Assembly: GCF_013393905.1 (NCBI RefSeq)
Contig: NZ_CP040272.1
Coordinates: forward strand, 682,001 to 746,000
DNA: 64,000 nt
Direction: 5' to 3'
From: Nostoc sp. C052
GTDB lineage: Bacteria; Cyanobacteriota; Cyanobacteriia; Cyanobacteriales; Nostocaceae
Made by a program: the position numbers and the translations under genes. Below the pieces are notes generated by a model. The model saw nothing but the letters and a program-made list of their open reading frames with translations, did not search any database and was not told the origin of the DNA. Position 1 is the stretch's first letter, and every line of letters starts with the position of its first letter. Shown here in pieces: positions 53,894 through 63,406 of the stretch.

Positions 53894-55201
53894 ATGGAAG
53901 AGACGCTGAAAATTTTGGTTGTAGACGATGATGAAGTAGACCGGATAGCGATTCGTTCTGCCTTGACTAAAGCGGGTGTTCAGATGGAACTGTCTGAAGT
54001 AGGCGGTGCGAATGAAGCATTTTCTGCCTTAAGCACTACTGTATATGATTGTGTTTTCCTCGACTATCGCTTACCAGATCAGGATGGACTAACTTTGGTT
54101 CGACAGCTACGTTCTTCAGAAATTAAAGTTCCTTTAGTAGTCCTAACAGGTCAAGGAGATGAACACATTACTCTCCAGTTATTGAAAGCTGGTGCTACAG
54201 ACTATCTCTCTAAGTCTAGAATATCCCCAGAAACTTTGTCGCAGGTTTTGCGGAGTGCGATTCGCATTTATCAGGCTGAAATGCAGGCGGATTTGGCCAG
54301 CCAGCAGCTTAGAGAAACTCATGAAGAACTAATTTCTAAGAAACAAGAACTGGAGAGACAACAGCAACAGATTCAAATGCAAAACTTCAAGTTATTGGAG
54401 GCATCACGTCTAAAATCACTCTTTTTAGCAACTATGTCTCACGAACTTAGAACGCCGATGAATGCGATTATTGGTTTTTCGCAAGTCTTACTGCGTCCTA
54501 AGTTCGGTCAACTAACGCACCAGCAAAGAGATATGGTTGAGCGGATCTTGAATAATGGAAAGCATTTGCTAATGTTACTCAATGAAGTTCTCGACTTTTC
54601 CAAGCTGGAAGGAGGAGGATTAGACTTAAAAGCAGAAATATTTAATATATCAAAGGTAATAAATCTCGCCGTTGGTGAAATACGCTCCCTAGCTGAGGCG
54701 AAAAATCTTTCGTTATTAGTAAAAACCGATTTACAAAATCCTTTGATATTTAACGATCCAGTTCGGATCAAACAGATTTTAATTAACCTACTCTCCAACG
54801 CCATTAAATTCACCGAGTCTGGTGAAATTTGGGTTGAAGTTAAAGAACTACCTGCAAATCGAGTGGTAATTATTGTTCAGGATACAGGTGTTGGCATAGC
54901 ACCGAAAGATTTTAAACATATTTTTGAAGCATTTCGGCAAGTCGATCAAACTATCACTCGCAAGTATCCAGGTACAGGTCTGGGTTTGGCAATTATCGAT
55001 TCACTGGTGCGAATGATGGGTGGCAAAATATTTCTTGAGAGCAAAGTAGGGGTTGGTTCAATGTTTAAAATTGAATTGCCACGTCAAATTACATTACCAA
55101 CTCTACAAGCTGATGCTCCAACTTCTCAGTTAGATAATGACGATTTTTTTTACCCTGCTAAAAATCCTCCTCAGTCATCTTATCGAGGTAGGAAAGCATA
55201 A
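53894..55201 (+). CDS. Hybrid response regulator - histidine kinase (receiver first)
   Basis: A 435-residue protein. The receiver domain (about 5-120) has D57 in VFLDYRLPDQDG. A coiled coil (about 125-165) is followed by HisKA with H183 in FLATMSHELRTPMNAI and HATPase (NLLSNAIKF, DTGVGI, GTGLGLAI). There is no membrane or classical sensor domain, so it probably relays a phosphate or integrates another kinase's signal. It precedes a second protein of the same layout by 54 bp. Confidence 0.92.
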   Translation: MEETLKILVVDDDEVDRIAIRSALTKAGVQMELSEVGGANEAFSALSTTVYDCVFLDYRLPDQDGLTLVRQLRSSEIKVPLVVLTGQGDEHITLQLLKAGATDYLSKSRISPETLSQVLRSAIRIYQAEMQADLASQQLRETHEELISKKQELERQQQQIQMQNFKLLEASRLKSLFLATMSHELRTPMNAIIGFSQVLLRPKFGQLTHQQRDMVERILNNGKHLLMLLNEVLDFSKLEGGGLDLKAEIFNISKVINLAVGEIRSLAEAKNLSLLVKTDLQNPLIFNDPVRIKQILINLLSNAIKFTESGEIWVEVKELPANRVVIIVQDTGVGIAPKDFKHIFEAFRQVDQTITRKYPGTGLGLAIIDSLVRMMGGKIFLESKVGVGSMFKIELPRQITLPTLQADAPTSQLDNDDFFYPAKNPPQSSYRGRKA

Positions 55202-55255
55202 AATAGGATATCCTAAATTTAAACTATAAATTACTTCCAAAAAAACTGATAAATC

Positions 55256-56380
55256 ATGTCTATAGTTGAAAATAATAAAATTTATCGTATCCTCGTAGTT
55301 GACGATACTCGAGATAATCTTATTTTAGTTCAAGCAATTTTAGAAAGTGAGGGCTATGAAATTGATTTGGCTTCAGACGGAATAAAGGCTTTGCAAAAAA
55401 TTGACCAATCTCCACCCGATCTAATTCTGTTAGATGTGATGATGCCAGGGATAGATGGTTATGAAGTCACACGTCGGATTCGGAAGAACCCTGCAATTTC
55501 TTATATTCCAATTTTGTTGATTACTGCCTTTCACCAATCTAGTGTTGTCGAAGGTTTAGACGCTGGTGCTGACGATTTTATTCGTAAACCATTTGATACT
55601 GATGAATTACTGGCAAGAGTGCGATCGCTATTGCGTCTTAAGCATAGTCTAGACGAACAGCAAAAAATGGCCCGCCAACGAGAAGACTTTGTTTCCCGCC
55701 TGACTCATGATTTGCGAACCCCCCTAGTCGCCGCCGATCGCATGTTGAATTTGTTTGAAATGGAAACATTCTGCAAAATTTCGCCGGAAATGAAACAGGC
55801 GATCGCAGTGATGATTCGCAGTAACCAAAATTTGATGGAAATGGTTAACACCCTGTTAGAAGTCTATCGCTTCGAGGCAGGTAAAAAAACGTTGAATTGG
55901 GAAGAATGCGATTTACGTGAGATATCTCAAGAAGTAGTCAGTGAACTAAGTCCCTTAACAAATGAAAAAGGCTTGGGACTAGAAATAGATACCAGTAAAT
56001 TAGAACCACTGAGTTCAAAGGCTGGTATTATTATGGGCGATCGCTTAGAACTACGGCGAGTACTAAACAATCTGGTTGCAAATGCCATCAAATTTACAGA
56101 TACAGGAGGCATAACCATCCGCATTTTTGAAACACCATCTCAGCCAGGAAATCCAGATTTGGTAACAATTGAGATACAAGATACAGGATATGGGATTGCG
56201 CCAGAAGATCAGGCAACCATTTTTGAGCGATTTCGCCAAGGTAAAAATAAACGCTCAGGTAGTGGCTTAGGATTACATCTATCTCACCGGATTGTTGAAG
56301 GACACGCCGGAAGTATCCAGGTCGTTTCGGAAGTAGGTAAAGGTAGCTTATTTACTGTAAAACTACCTAAAAATACTTAA
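55256..56380 (+). CDS. Hybrid response regulator - histidine kinase (receiver first)
   Basis: A 374-residue protein. The receiver (about 10-128) has D60 in LILLDVMMPGIDGYE and the conserved lysine in FIRKPF. HisKA has H151 in SRLTHDLRTPLVAADRM, and HATPase has NNLVANAIKF, DTGYGI and GSGLGLHLS. It is soluble and probably co-transcribed with the upstream receiver-kinase. The duplicated architecture suggests consecutive steps of one relay. Confidence 0.92.
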   Translation: MSIVENNKIYRILVVDDTRDNLILVQAILESEGYEIDLASDGIKALQKIDQSPPDLILLDVMMPGIDGYEVTRRIRKNPAISYIPILLITAFHQSSVVEGLDAGADDFIRKPFDTDELLARVRSLLRLKHSLDEQQKMARQREDFVSRLTHDLRTPLVAADRMLNLFEMETFCKISPEMKQAIAVMIRSNQNLMEMVNTLLEVYRFEAGKKTLNWEECDLREISQEVVSELSPLTNEKGLGLEIDTSKLEPLSSKAGIIMGDRLELRRVLNNLVANAIKFTDTGGITIRIFETPSQPGNPDLVTIEIQDTGYGIAPEDQATIFERFRQGKNKRSGSGLGLHLSHRIVEGHAGSIQVVSEVGKGSLFTVKLPKNT

Positions 56381-56673
56381 GTCTACTTATTAGCGATCGC
56401 GAGATTACTTCAGGTAATTCTCTCACAAATTACATTCAATCTGAGTTTATTTTTGACTATAAAGAAAATATTGATATCAGATTATGGGATATTTTACCTG
56501 ATACTAAAGGAATAGAAAATGTCTTGAAAATCTGCAAATTTAGTTTTATATAACACCATCAAAAAATCACTAATACCATATATGTAGCAATATTTAGATC
56601 ATTCTATGGATAGTAGAAATAACTATTTTACAAAGTTATTATTCAGCTTAATTAATGCCTGAAAAATGTGTAT

Positions 56674-56705
56674 GCACCCCGGAATAATATCCAGGGTGTT
56701 TTTTT
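56674..56705 (+). terminator. Possible rho-independent terminator
   Basis: CACCC pairs with GGGTG, with an inner GG/CC separated by a mismatch, followed by seven to eight T. It is about 300 bases past the last receiver-kinase gene. Confidence 0.5.
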
Positions 56706-56752
56706 ATAAAAACTAAATTAATCTGGGATATCTGCTTAAGCACTAAGTATAT

Positions 56753-56784
56753 AAAGGTTTAGCTGAGTGCTAAACCTTTTTTTT
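56753..56784 (+). terminator. Rho-independent terminator-like hairpin
   Basis: A perfect 11-bp stem AAAGGTTTAGC / GCTAAACCTTT with a 5-base loop, followed by a T-tract (56777-56784 overall). It is a strong intrinsic terminator signal without an obvious adjacent gene; it may insulate the kinase operon from the mobile cluster. Confidence 0.65.
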
Positions 56785-56838
56785 GGATCAAGCAAAGATA
56801 AAAAATTTTAAGCTTGCCATGCCAGTAGACATCGCTCT

Positions 56839-56950
56839 CAATACTGTTCGGTTAAGCATTTTTAACTTGAAATTGGGTTTGGGGTAAAGGTTAAGGGGTA
56901 AAGGTTAAAGGTTTTTCTTTTCCCTTTTCCCCCGCCCCTTATCCCCAGAG
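56839..56950. mobile_element. MITE-like element, copy C, left arm
   Basis: It begins CAATACTGTTCGGTTAAGCA and is nearly the reverse complement of copy B (16607-16746) up to CCCCAGAG, where the ISAs1 element begins. The part right of the IS (58124 to about 58200) is not the expected continuation; it starts with an inverted copy of this arm (CCTCTGGGGATAAGGGGCGG). Confidence 0.7.
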
Positions 56951-58123
56951 CAGGGTGGTTTCATACAAAGAAAGAAAAAACTCTATCGAGTTGGTTGGAG
57001 AGTGCGCGTTGTGCTTGAGGAATAGTTCGGAAACCGAGTTTGCGTGCGATCGTAATAAAAAAGTTGTGTAAGATAGACCAATTCACAGGGGCATTGCCAC
57101 CACGCCGTAGTGGAAAGTCTTCTTTGAATGTCACATCTCTTACCCAATGAAGTCGATTTTCGATTCCCCAATGCCCTTGAATGTCGGCAAGTAACTGTTG
57201 AGCTTCGAGATATTGACTACAGATATAGAATTGACGCTCGTAAAATGGCCGACCATTGCGCTCACCCTGACGCTCGACAACAATAAAAGTTTTGAGTCCA
57301 GACCATTTTTTTTGAATTTGTTCGGGGGCAGCAAAAACCTTGCACTGACGTTGAACTAGCCGAGAATGAACATTCTCTACAGTTGTGGCACTGCTAAGTG
57401 GAACATCTTGTTGTAACTCGGTTTGAGCCATTTTGTAGAGTGTCGGTTGATTTTCTTTTAATCCAATCAGGTAGTCATTGCCACTATTGACAATCAGTGA
57501 TACAGTTTTTTTTGGCAGTGTAGAGCATCAAGTGTAAAAACGACTTGTTGACCACAAAACTCGAAGATTAATTGTTTTACGATCGCTACTTCACTAATTT
57601 TTTTGTTGGACATTGGTTGCATCCTGAGTACAATACCTCGTTCATGACTATAAACCGATACTGTACTGATAAAGTTTTGGTAGGACTGACTGTAATCTGT
57701 GACTGTGCAACGAATGCCTTTTCCGTCAATTGCCAATCTTTCTCCTGGCATCGGTGGAACAAAAACTAACGCCCAATTATTAAATAAGTCGGTGAATGGC
57801 TGAAAATCTACTGTTTTGAGTACTCGTCGGAACGTTGAATAGGATGGAAACTTCATTGTTTCATCTAGGTTTAACAGCTCAATTAAGCTCCGTCTGTGTA
57901 CTTTGGTAAAATCTTCCAGTGGCCGGTAGCCCCAATACCCAGTCATTGCTCCGAGCAATATGAGCAATAATACCAACCATAATTCATGCCTTCGTCCTCG
58001 GATGTGTCTATAGTCTGGGACTTGCTGCAATTGTTCGACGAGATTCATACTTGTTAGTTATCCATTTTTCTCCACCCTCTATAAATCATTATTATTTTTC
58101 TCTCGTTGTATGAAACCACCCTG
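56951..58123. mobile_element. ISAs1-family insertion sequence (1173 bp)
   Basis: The ends are perfect 18-bp inverted repeats: CAGGGTGGTTTCATACAA (56951-56968) and its complement (58106-58123). It contains a frameshifted ISAs1-type transposase gene on the minus strand. No direct target duplication is present; instead the flanks CCCCAGAG and CCTCTGGG lie in inverted repeats of each other. Confidence 0.88.
56961..58048 (-). pseudogene. ISAs1-family transposase, two frames
   Basis: The N-terminal frame (58048 to 57494, MNLVEQLQQVPDYRHIRGRR) has the ISAs1 start, the catalytic GERLAIDGKGIR and, near its end, VVFTLDALHCQKK. The remaining part is in the -1 frame (to 56961) and holds the KSTVE-type region and HWGIENRLHWVRDVTFKED, the ISAs1 C-terminal signature. 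The shift falls on a run of eight A (CAAAAAAAAC on the minus strand), a good A-AAA-AAA slippery site. It could be programmed -1 frameshifting or a mutation; most ISAs1 elements have a single frame, so I favour mutation. The stop lies inside the inverted repeat. Confidence 0.8.
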
Positions 58124-58538
58124 CCTCTGGGGATAAGGGGCGGGGGGAAACGGTTTAAATCTCTTACCCTTTTCCCTTTCCCCTTTCCCCAGTCCTCACT
58201 TAGCATTTTTGGGTTGGCAGACCACTAGAATCCTTACGGAGTCTAGGGGATTAGCTGCTAGGTTCAAGCCTAGATAACTGAATAACTTTGTAGGTGTGAA
58301 TCCTACCCCTCAAGTGCTGAGGTGAAAGCTCTTTCCCTACTGTAGAGACTAGCCATCAATCAGGTAAAGCGGGAATGAACGGCGCTCCTACTGGGAGCCT
58401 AAACCCGATAATCGCCAAGCAAGATATCCATGAGTACGAAAGAAAGACACGTTTGAATCATCGATAATTATAAACAGCGCAATCAGGCTGATACGCTGTG
58501 CCAAAAGGCAATAGGAATGGTCACATTAAGAAGTGTAT

Positions 58539-58745
58539 ATGTCTAAAACACTGAGCAATCAGATGGTGGAATGGAACGAGATTAACTGGCGAAAGCTGGA
58601 AAAGAACGTTTATAAGCTTCAGAAAAGAATATTCCAAGCCTCTATTCGTGGTGATACTAAAGCAATACGCAGACTCCGATCTATAAATTCTTGTAGTTCC
58701 CCGATCTTAGCTTGTAGATGCTGGTTTATCATTGTTCGCTGTTAG
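58539..58745 (+). pseudogene. Group II intron protein, piece 1 (N-terminus)
   Basis: Starts MSKTLSNQMVEWNEINWRKL and continues EKNVYKLQKRIFQASIRGDTKAIRRLR, the standard start of cyanobacterial intron-encoded reverse transcriptases. Similarity ends near 58680. The next approximately 105 bases (58681-58785) are unrelated, and on the minus strand read MINQHLQAKIGELQEFIDRS, perhaps a scrap of another element. RT domains 1-4 are missing. Confidence 0.8.
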
Positions 58746-58793
58746 ACAAAACTCTACCTCCGTATTATCTCGTAGTTTTTTCAGAAATCAAAT

Positions 58794-58939
58794 ATGATTC
58801 CTATAAGATATGCTGACGACTTTGTAATTCTTGCCAACAAAAAAGCTCAAATCTCTGAAATCAAAGAGCTAGTCATAAAGTGGTTAGCAAAAATGGGGCT
58901 GGAATTAAGTCCTAGTAAAACCAGAATAGGGAATACATT
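58794..58939 (+). pseudogene. Group II intron protein, piece 2 (YADD segment)
   Basis: Encodes MIPIRYADDFVILANKKAQI and continues to GLELSPSKTRIGNTL. YADD is the reverse transcriptase active-site motif. The piece is cut at codon TTA by the IS5-like element; removing the IS and one copy of its ATT target duplication joins it in frame to piece 3. Confidence 0.85.
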
Positions 58940-60087
58940 AGACTTATCCTTAATATAAACAAAGTGGGATAATAAAAAACGGAGTAAAAATTATATGTAG
59001 ATAATATGACAAACCCTTTAGCAAGAATTGAATCACATCCCCACGAAGCAAAACGATTAATAGGGATTAATTATGACCAGTTTTTAGCATTGGTATCCTT
59101 AGCGGAAAAAAGGCATAGAGAGAAACAAGCAGAAATTGAAAAAAATAAAGTTCGGATTATTGCCAAGGGAGGCGGACGCAAACCAGAGATGTCACCGAAA
59201 GAAGGAATATGCTTGTGTCTAGTTTACCTCAGACAAAAACCAATTTTTGAAATTTTAGGGTTACTCTTTGATATTTCCAAAACAAAAGCGAATGATGCTT
59301 TTAACTATTGGGTAGATATTTTGAGAGAAATTTTACCAGCATCTCAAATAGAAGAAGCGTCAGTAGATAGTCAAAAATATCAAGAATTGCAGCAAATGCT
59401 GTCCGAGTATGAATTAATTGTTGATAGTGCAGAACAGGCTACAGCGAGACCTGTAGACTATCAAGAACAAAAAGATATTACTCTGGTAAGAAAAAAATGC
59501 ATACTCTAAAAAACCAGTTTATTGTCTTACCAGGTGGTGAAGATATTGTAGATATCTGTGTGGGAATGCTGGGAAAAACAAGTGATATTAATTTATTTCG
59601 AGATACTCGGAATAAATTTGCTGACTCACAAAGGTTTATAGGTGATAAGGCCTATATTGGAGATGATGCCATTACCACACCTCATAAGAAACGAAAGAAT
59701 ACAGAAATTTCGGAATTCCAAAAACAAGAGAATAAACAACTTTCGTCTCGCAGAATTGCCGTTGAACACATGATATGTCGGGTAAAAATATTTCGAGTAG
59801 CCTCGGAAAAATTCCGTCTCGCTCGTCATCGATATAGTCAGGTAATTCTGGCAGTTTGTGGGCTGATTAGGTTAAGACTTAATCGCTTAGTATCCTTAAC
59901 CATTAATACTTAATTTTTTATCCTGAAATTGATTTCATCGTTTTGTACTTTTTACTCTAATTTTAATTTTTTGTCTCAGAATGCCGCCAAACACCTATTT
60001 TCTCGTAGAGTAAGATAGCGATCGCCTATTCAATCTGAATTGCTCAAACCCATTCACAGTAAGCATTTACATTTTGCGGATAAGTCT
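58940..60087 (+). mobile_element. IS5-like insertion sequence (1148 bp) inside the intron gene
   Basis: It has inverted ends AGACTTATCC (58940-58949) and GGATAAGTCT (60078-60087) and is flanked by the direct repeat ATT (58937-58939, 60088-60090). It contains a two-frame DDE transposase. Excision with one ATT restores the reverse transcriptase frame (RIGNTL-LNPVIPEKE), which proves the boundaries. Confidence 0.9.
59006..59913 (+). CDS. IS5-family transposase, two overlapping frames
   Basis: The first frame (59006-59509, MTNPLARIESHPHEAKRLIG) carries the helix-turn-helix part (MSPKEGICLCLVYLRQKP...GLLFDISKTKANDAFNYW) and the first DDE aspartate (ELIVDSAEQ). The second (59497-59913) continues MHTLKNQFIVLPGGEDIVDI and has GDKAYIGDD and the C-terminal RRIAVEHMICRVK. 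A -1 shift at GAACAAAAAGAT joins them as QKRYYSGKKKMHTLKNQ, the usual junction. Some IS5 subgroups use such a frameshift, so the gene may be functional. Confidence 0.85.
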
Positions 60088-60463
60088 ATTACTTAATCCC
60101 GTAATTCCCGAAAAAGAATCAGAAAACTACAAAGATTCTGGATTCGATTTCTTAGGGTTCAACGTCAGACAGTATGAGGTGGATGACAATCACTCAGCAA
60201 AGTCATCACAGGGTAAATTACTAGGATTTAAGACACTCATCAAACCCAGCAAGAAAGCGATTAAGAAACACTACGATGCAATCGCAGAAATTATCGATGC
60301 TTACAAATCAGCCTCACAAGCTGCACTAATAGCTAAACTCAACCCTATTCAACGGGGATGGACTAACTATTACTCAACAAAAGTAAGCTCAGAAACATTC
60401 TCGAAGCTTGATTATCTAGTAGAGTTGTCGGGAAATAAAGCAATAAATCCTTGGAAGCCTTAA
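60088..60463 (+). pseudogene. Group II intron protein, piece 3 (RT end and domain X)
   Basis: Encodes NPVIPEKESENYKDSGFDFLGF and onward to LIKPSKKAIKKHYDAI and LNPIQRGWTNYYSTKVSSETFSKLDYLV, matching the end of the reverse transcriptase and the maturase domain X. After LDYLV (60421) the frame runs into the MITE and stops at 60463. Confidence 0.88.
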
Positions 60464-60555
60464 TCTATAAGGCTTCCAAGCAACTTTACCATAAATACCT
60501 ATAGTTCCTGTGTCGTAAGGTTTTCAGCGATTTTTCTCGCTATTTCCCGACAGGT
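60422..60555. mobile_element. MITE inside the intron-encoded gene (134 bp)
   Basis: Inverted ends share TGTCGGGAAATA, and the element is flanked by the direct repeat CTAGTA (60416-60421, 60556-60561). An internal perfect 13-bp hairpin (CTTGGAAGCCTTA and complement, about 60450-60480) is present. Removing the element with one CTAGTA restores LDYLVYQKLSRWANHRHP in frame. The family is not recognised. Confidence 0.85.
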
Positions 60556-61062
60556 CTAGTATATCAAAAGCTTTCCAGATGGGCGAATCACCGCCACCCA
60601 GGCAAATCTGCGTCATGGGTAGCCAGAAAATACTGGCATACAGTAGGCGGTAAAAATTGGGTATTTTCAGTAACCAGAGATGGCAACCTAGCCGAAACCT
60701 TAATCAGCCACGCTAGCAAGAAAATTGTTAGACATACCAAAGTTAAGCGCGCAGCATCGCAATTCGATGGAAACCTGAAATACTGGAGTTCTAGAAGAGG
60801 AGAACACCCCCTAGTTCCTACCAAAGTCACAAGACTTTTGAAAGCACACAAAGGTAAGTGCGCTCACTGCGGATTGTATTTTAGGGAAGACGATTTAATC
60901 GAAGTTGACCATATCATCCCCAAATCCCTTGGCGGAAAGGATAAGTATAGCAACTTCCAAGCATTACATCGTCACTGCCACGATAGTAAAACTGCTAACG
61001 ATAACTTAAATTCCAACAGACGGAACGCCGTGATGGAAGAGGATGAGTTAGCCGCATGGTAG
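60556..61062 (+). pseudogene. Group II intron protein, piece 4 (maturase end and HNH nuclease)
   Basis: In frame with piece 3 once the MITE is removed. It encodes YQKLSRWANHRHPGKSASWV and later KGKCAHCGLYFREDDLIEVDHIIPKSLGG...LHRHCHDSKTAND, a complete HNH endonuclease domain with both CxxC-type zinc pairs and the catalytic DHI. It ends at TAG 61062. This nuclease would cut the second DNA strand during retrohoming. Confidence 0.88.
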
Positions 61063-61098
61063 TTAGAGGTTCCTATGACAAAAGGTCAGGTCATTGAG

Positions 61099-61132
61099 GA
61101 GCTGGATGAGGTGAAAGTCTCATGTCCGGTTC
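61099..61132 (+). ncRNA. Group II intron domain V
   Basis: A 34-nt hairpin GAGCTGGATGAG-GTGAAA-GTCTCATGTCCGGTTC with the catalytic AGC triad (61100-61102) at its base and a two-base bulge, the form of domain V. It lies 36 bases after the stop of the intron-encoded protein. Confidence 0.85.
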
Positions 61133-61246
61133 GTGCGGTTCGTTGATTGAAACCGAAGCCCTTTAGGAATTTGGAGGAAAATCGTCTCTACACCGCCTTG
61201 AGTGCAAACTCAGAAATATAGTAAAGATAACTTTAGTTTAGTGTGA

Positions 61247-61835
61247 GTGCGTCAAACCCAAATTTGACAAGTCTCACCCGCTAGGAATGGCGTGATGCCA
61301 AAACTGCCCACATAGATGGAGAATAAACTCTAAAAAAATGAAGCTGGGGACAGAACGAGAATAACAAACCTGAGATGGGGGCAACTCGTATAGGTAAGTA
61401 GTCATGGTTAAACACTAGTTAAACTCTCGGAAAAAGCGTCTGAACGTGAACGACCGAATTCAAGGTCGGACAACGACACAAGATAACACGTAAAAGTGTG
61501 AAAATACCCGCATTATTTTGATCTGAATAAATGCAATTCTGGGGAATTGTAGGCGAAATGAGAGAACCTAAAACTACAAAATAACTAAACTAAGGAACGA
61601 ATAAAACTGCTCTGTCAACCTCCAGTCATAGAGATTTAATCTCCGAAAAATGTGGACTCCTTAAATAAGAGTTAGCGGGTAGAGTTGATAAGATGTACTC
61701 GAAAATTTAACAAGTAAGGACTGTTAGACAACTGGGTAAGGTTTACATAGAAGATGTTCAAAATGCGTAGAGAATGTTATGACAACGGAGTTACAGCAAT
61801 TTGATATCAAACCCACCACAAAGCTCGTAAACTGT
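61247..61835 (+). mobile_element. 5' part of a second group II intron, truncated
   Basis: It probably begins GTGCGTCAAACC (61247), fitting the GUGYG 5' rule; GTGTG at 61241 is the alternative. There follow about 530 nt of structured, gene-free RNA-like sequence and an intron-protein start ATGACAACGGAG (61779, MTTELQQFDIKPTTKLVN). The frame is lost near 61830, where the IS630-type element begins. No domain V or reverse transcriptase is seen for this intron within the window. Confidence 0.6.
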
Positions 61836-61861
61836 AAAAATGTAAAGAATAGTATTTAAAG

Positions 61862-62218
61862 ATGGCAGCATATTCAATTGACTTACGACAAAAGATATTA
61901 AGTGCGTGGCAAAACAAAGAAGGTAGCCAAAGGGAATTAGCAAAACGATTTAAAGTCAGTTTGTCTTTTATTCGTGACTTTTTATGTCGGTATCGAGAGA
62001 CGGCAGAGATTGCTGCCAGATCCCAAGGAGGAGACCGCCGCTCGAAGCTTAATAGTATTGAGCAAGAATTGTTAAAGGTAATCGTGACAGAGCAAAGCGA
62101 TATATATTTGCGAGAAATTCAAGAAGCCATAAAAGAGCGCACAGAAATAGACGTAAGTATATCCAGTTTATCCCGCACTCTTAAACGCTTAAAATTAAAT
62201 CGGAAAAAAAAACTTTAG
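61862..62218 (+). pseudogene. Outer IS630-family transposase, N-terminal half
   Basis: A 118-codon frame, MAAYSIDLRQKILSAWQNKE onward, with the IS630 helix-turn-helix (QRELAKRFKVSLSFIRDFL) and the linker SISSLSRTLKRLKLNRKKK. It ends on a run of nine A followed by CTTTAG. A -1 shift there would read KKTLVSTEQTTERV into the C-terminal half at 63409, after removal of the inner IS. The interruption by the inner IS (TA at 62219-62220) inactivates it. Confidence 0.85.
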
Positions 62219-62220
62219 TA

Positions 62221-63406
62221 AGCTGTTCAGCATTTAAATTGGGTATAATAAAAAACTGAATTCAGTCAAAAAATGGAATAATGCCAGCAAAAAATCATTT
62301 AACTTCTCAGCAGATAGAGAAACTACAAAAAGCTTTAAAACTGGAAGAAAATGGAGAAATAAGAGAAAGAATACTAATTCTCTTGTTGCTTAATGACGGG
62401 AAAACACAAGCTAACATAGCAGAATTTTTGGGTTGTTCTTTAAATAAAGTATCATATTGGTGTGTACATGGAGACCCAGAGAATCTAGAAAGCCTAAAAG
62501 ATGAGAGGATGAAGGGAAACCATAAAAAAGCCACAGATAAGTATATAGAAATATTACTAGAAACTATAGATAAAGAACCAGAAGAATTAGGATACGAGTT
62601 TGGCAGATGGACAGCGCAGAGATTAGCAACATATTTAGAGCAACTCACAGGCATACAATTAAGTGGTTCTCAAGTAAGGAGGATATTAGAGAAAAAAAAG
62701 TACGTCTACCTCTGGACAAAATATAGCTTAGAGTCCAAGAGGAATCTAGAAAAAAGAAAAGCATTTAAACAGAAAATAGCAGAGTATTTAAGAATAGAGA
62801 AAGAGCATCCAGAACGATTACAGGTATGGTTTTGGGATGAGAGTGGCTTTAGTTTAAGGGTGATAAGAAGAAAATCATGGTGTAAAAAAGGTCACTCTAA
62901 AAACGTGAGAGGAGACAGAAGAAAAGGGAGAATTAATGTGATGGGAGGATTAAGGTATTCAGATAAGAAAAGATTTGTAGAATTTATTGATAAAGGGAAT
63001 GCAGACAATTTTTACAAAGTCCTAAAAATCTTTTATGAAGAAATAGTTTTCGATTGGGTAGAAGCTGGTAATCAAGCTAAAGATTTTGCGGAGAAGGGAG
63101 CAAAAATAGTTATTATTCTTGATAATGCAAGTTTTCACAAAAAGCAAGAGTATATTAATAAAATTGAAACAGAAATGCCGAATATTCATTTAGAGTTTCT
63201 CCCGGAATATAGCCCAGATTATAACTTAATTGAATTGGTCTGGCACTCGACAAAAGAATATATTGCTAATCGGCTATTTCAATCAATTGAAGACCTAGAA
63301 TATTTATTACATCAACTTTTAAATGAAGGAGAGTTAATTATTAAATGGGGACGAAAACTCAAAAATAAAGGCGATGCTGTTATCACAATTTAAATGCACA
63401 ACAGCT
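62221..63406 (+). mobile_element. Inner IS630-family element (1186 bp), complete
   Basis: Inverted ends of about 20 bp (AGCTGTTCAGCATTTAAATT at the left; two mismatches at the right) are flanked by TA (62219-62220, 63407-63408), the standard IS630 target duplication. It contains one intact transposase gene and interrupts the outer IS630 transposase. Confidence 0.92.
62281..63393 (+). CDS. IS630-family transposase (intact, inner element)
   Basis: A 370-residue DDE transposase. The N-terminal helix-turn-helix region has ANIAEFLGCSLNKVSYW and GRWTAQRLATYL. The catalytic core has VWFWDESGFSL (first D), IIILDNASFHKK (second D) and LEFLPEYSPDYNLIELVWHSTKEYI (third acidic, E). Length and motif order fit a complete IS630 enzyme of the cyanobacterial type. 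It is the only intact single-frame transposase in the window, so this element may still be mobile. Confidence 0.92.
   Translation: MPAKNHLTSQQIEKLQKALKLEENGEIRERILILLLLNDGKTQANIAEFLGCSLNKVSYWCVHGDPENLESLKDERMKGNHKKATDKYIEILLETIDKEPEELGYEFGRWTAQRLATYLEQLTGIQLSGSQVRRILEKKKYVYLWTKYSLESKRNLEKRKAFKQKIAEYLRIEKEHPERLQVWFWDESGFSLRVIRRKSWCKKGHSKNVRGDRRKGRINVMGGLRYSDKKRFVEFIDKGNADNFYKVLKIFYEEIVFDWVEAGNQAKDFAEKGAKIVIILDNASFHKKQEYINKIETEMPNIHLEFLPEYSPDYNLIELVWHSTKEYIANRLFQSIEDLEYLLHQLLNEGELIIKWGRKLKNKGDAVITI

Larger units (their letters stand above)
58200..61200 (+). mobile_element. Degenerate group II intron with interrupted reverse transcriptase
   Basis: The 5' RNA part (about 58200-58530) is followed by broken pieces of an intron-encoded protein (58539-61062) and by domain V at 61099-61132. 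The protein frame suffers an internal deletion between the N-terminal piece and the YADD piece, an IS5-like insertion (58940-60087) and a MITE insertion (60422-60555). Exact intron ends were not fixed: a GUGYG 5' end is not evident near 58200 and the 3' end lies somewhere near 61150-61240. Confidence 0.8.

Noticed and set aside
57572..57769. Plus-strand open frame within the ISAs1 element
   Set aside because: It is the antisense shadow of the transposase N-terminal frame.
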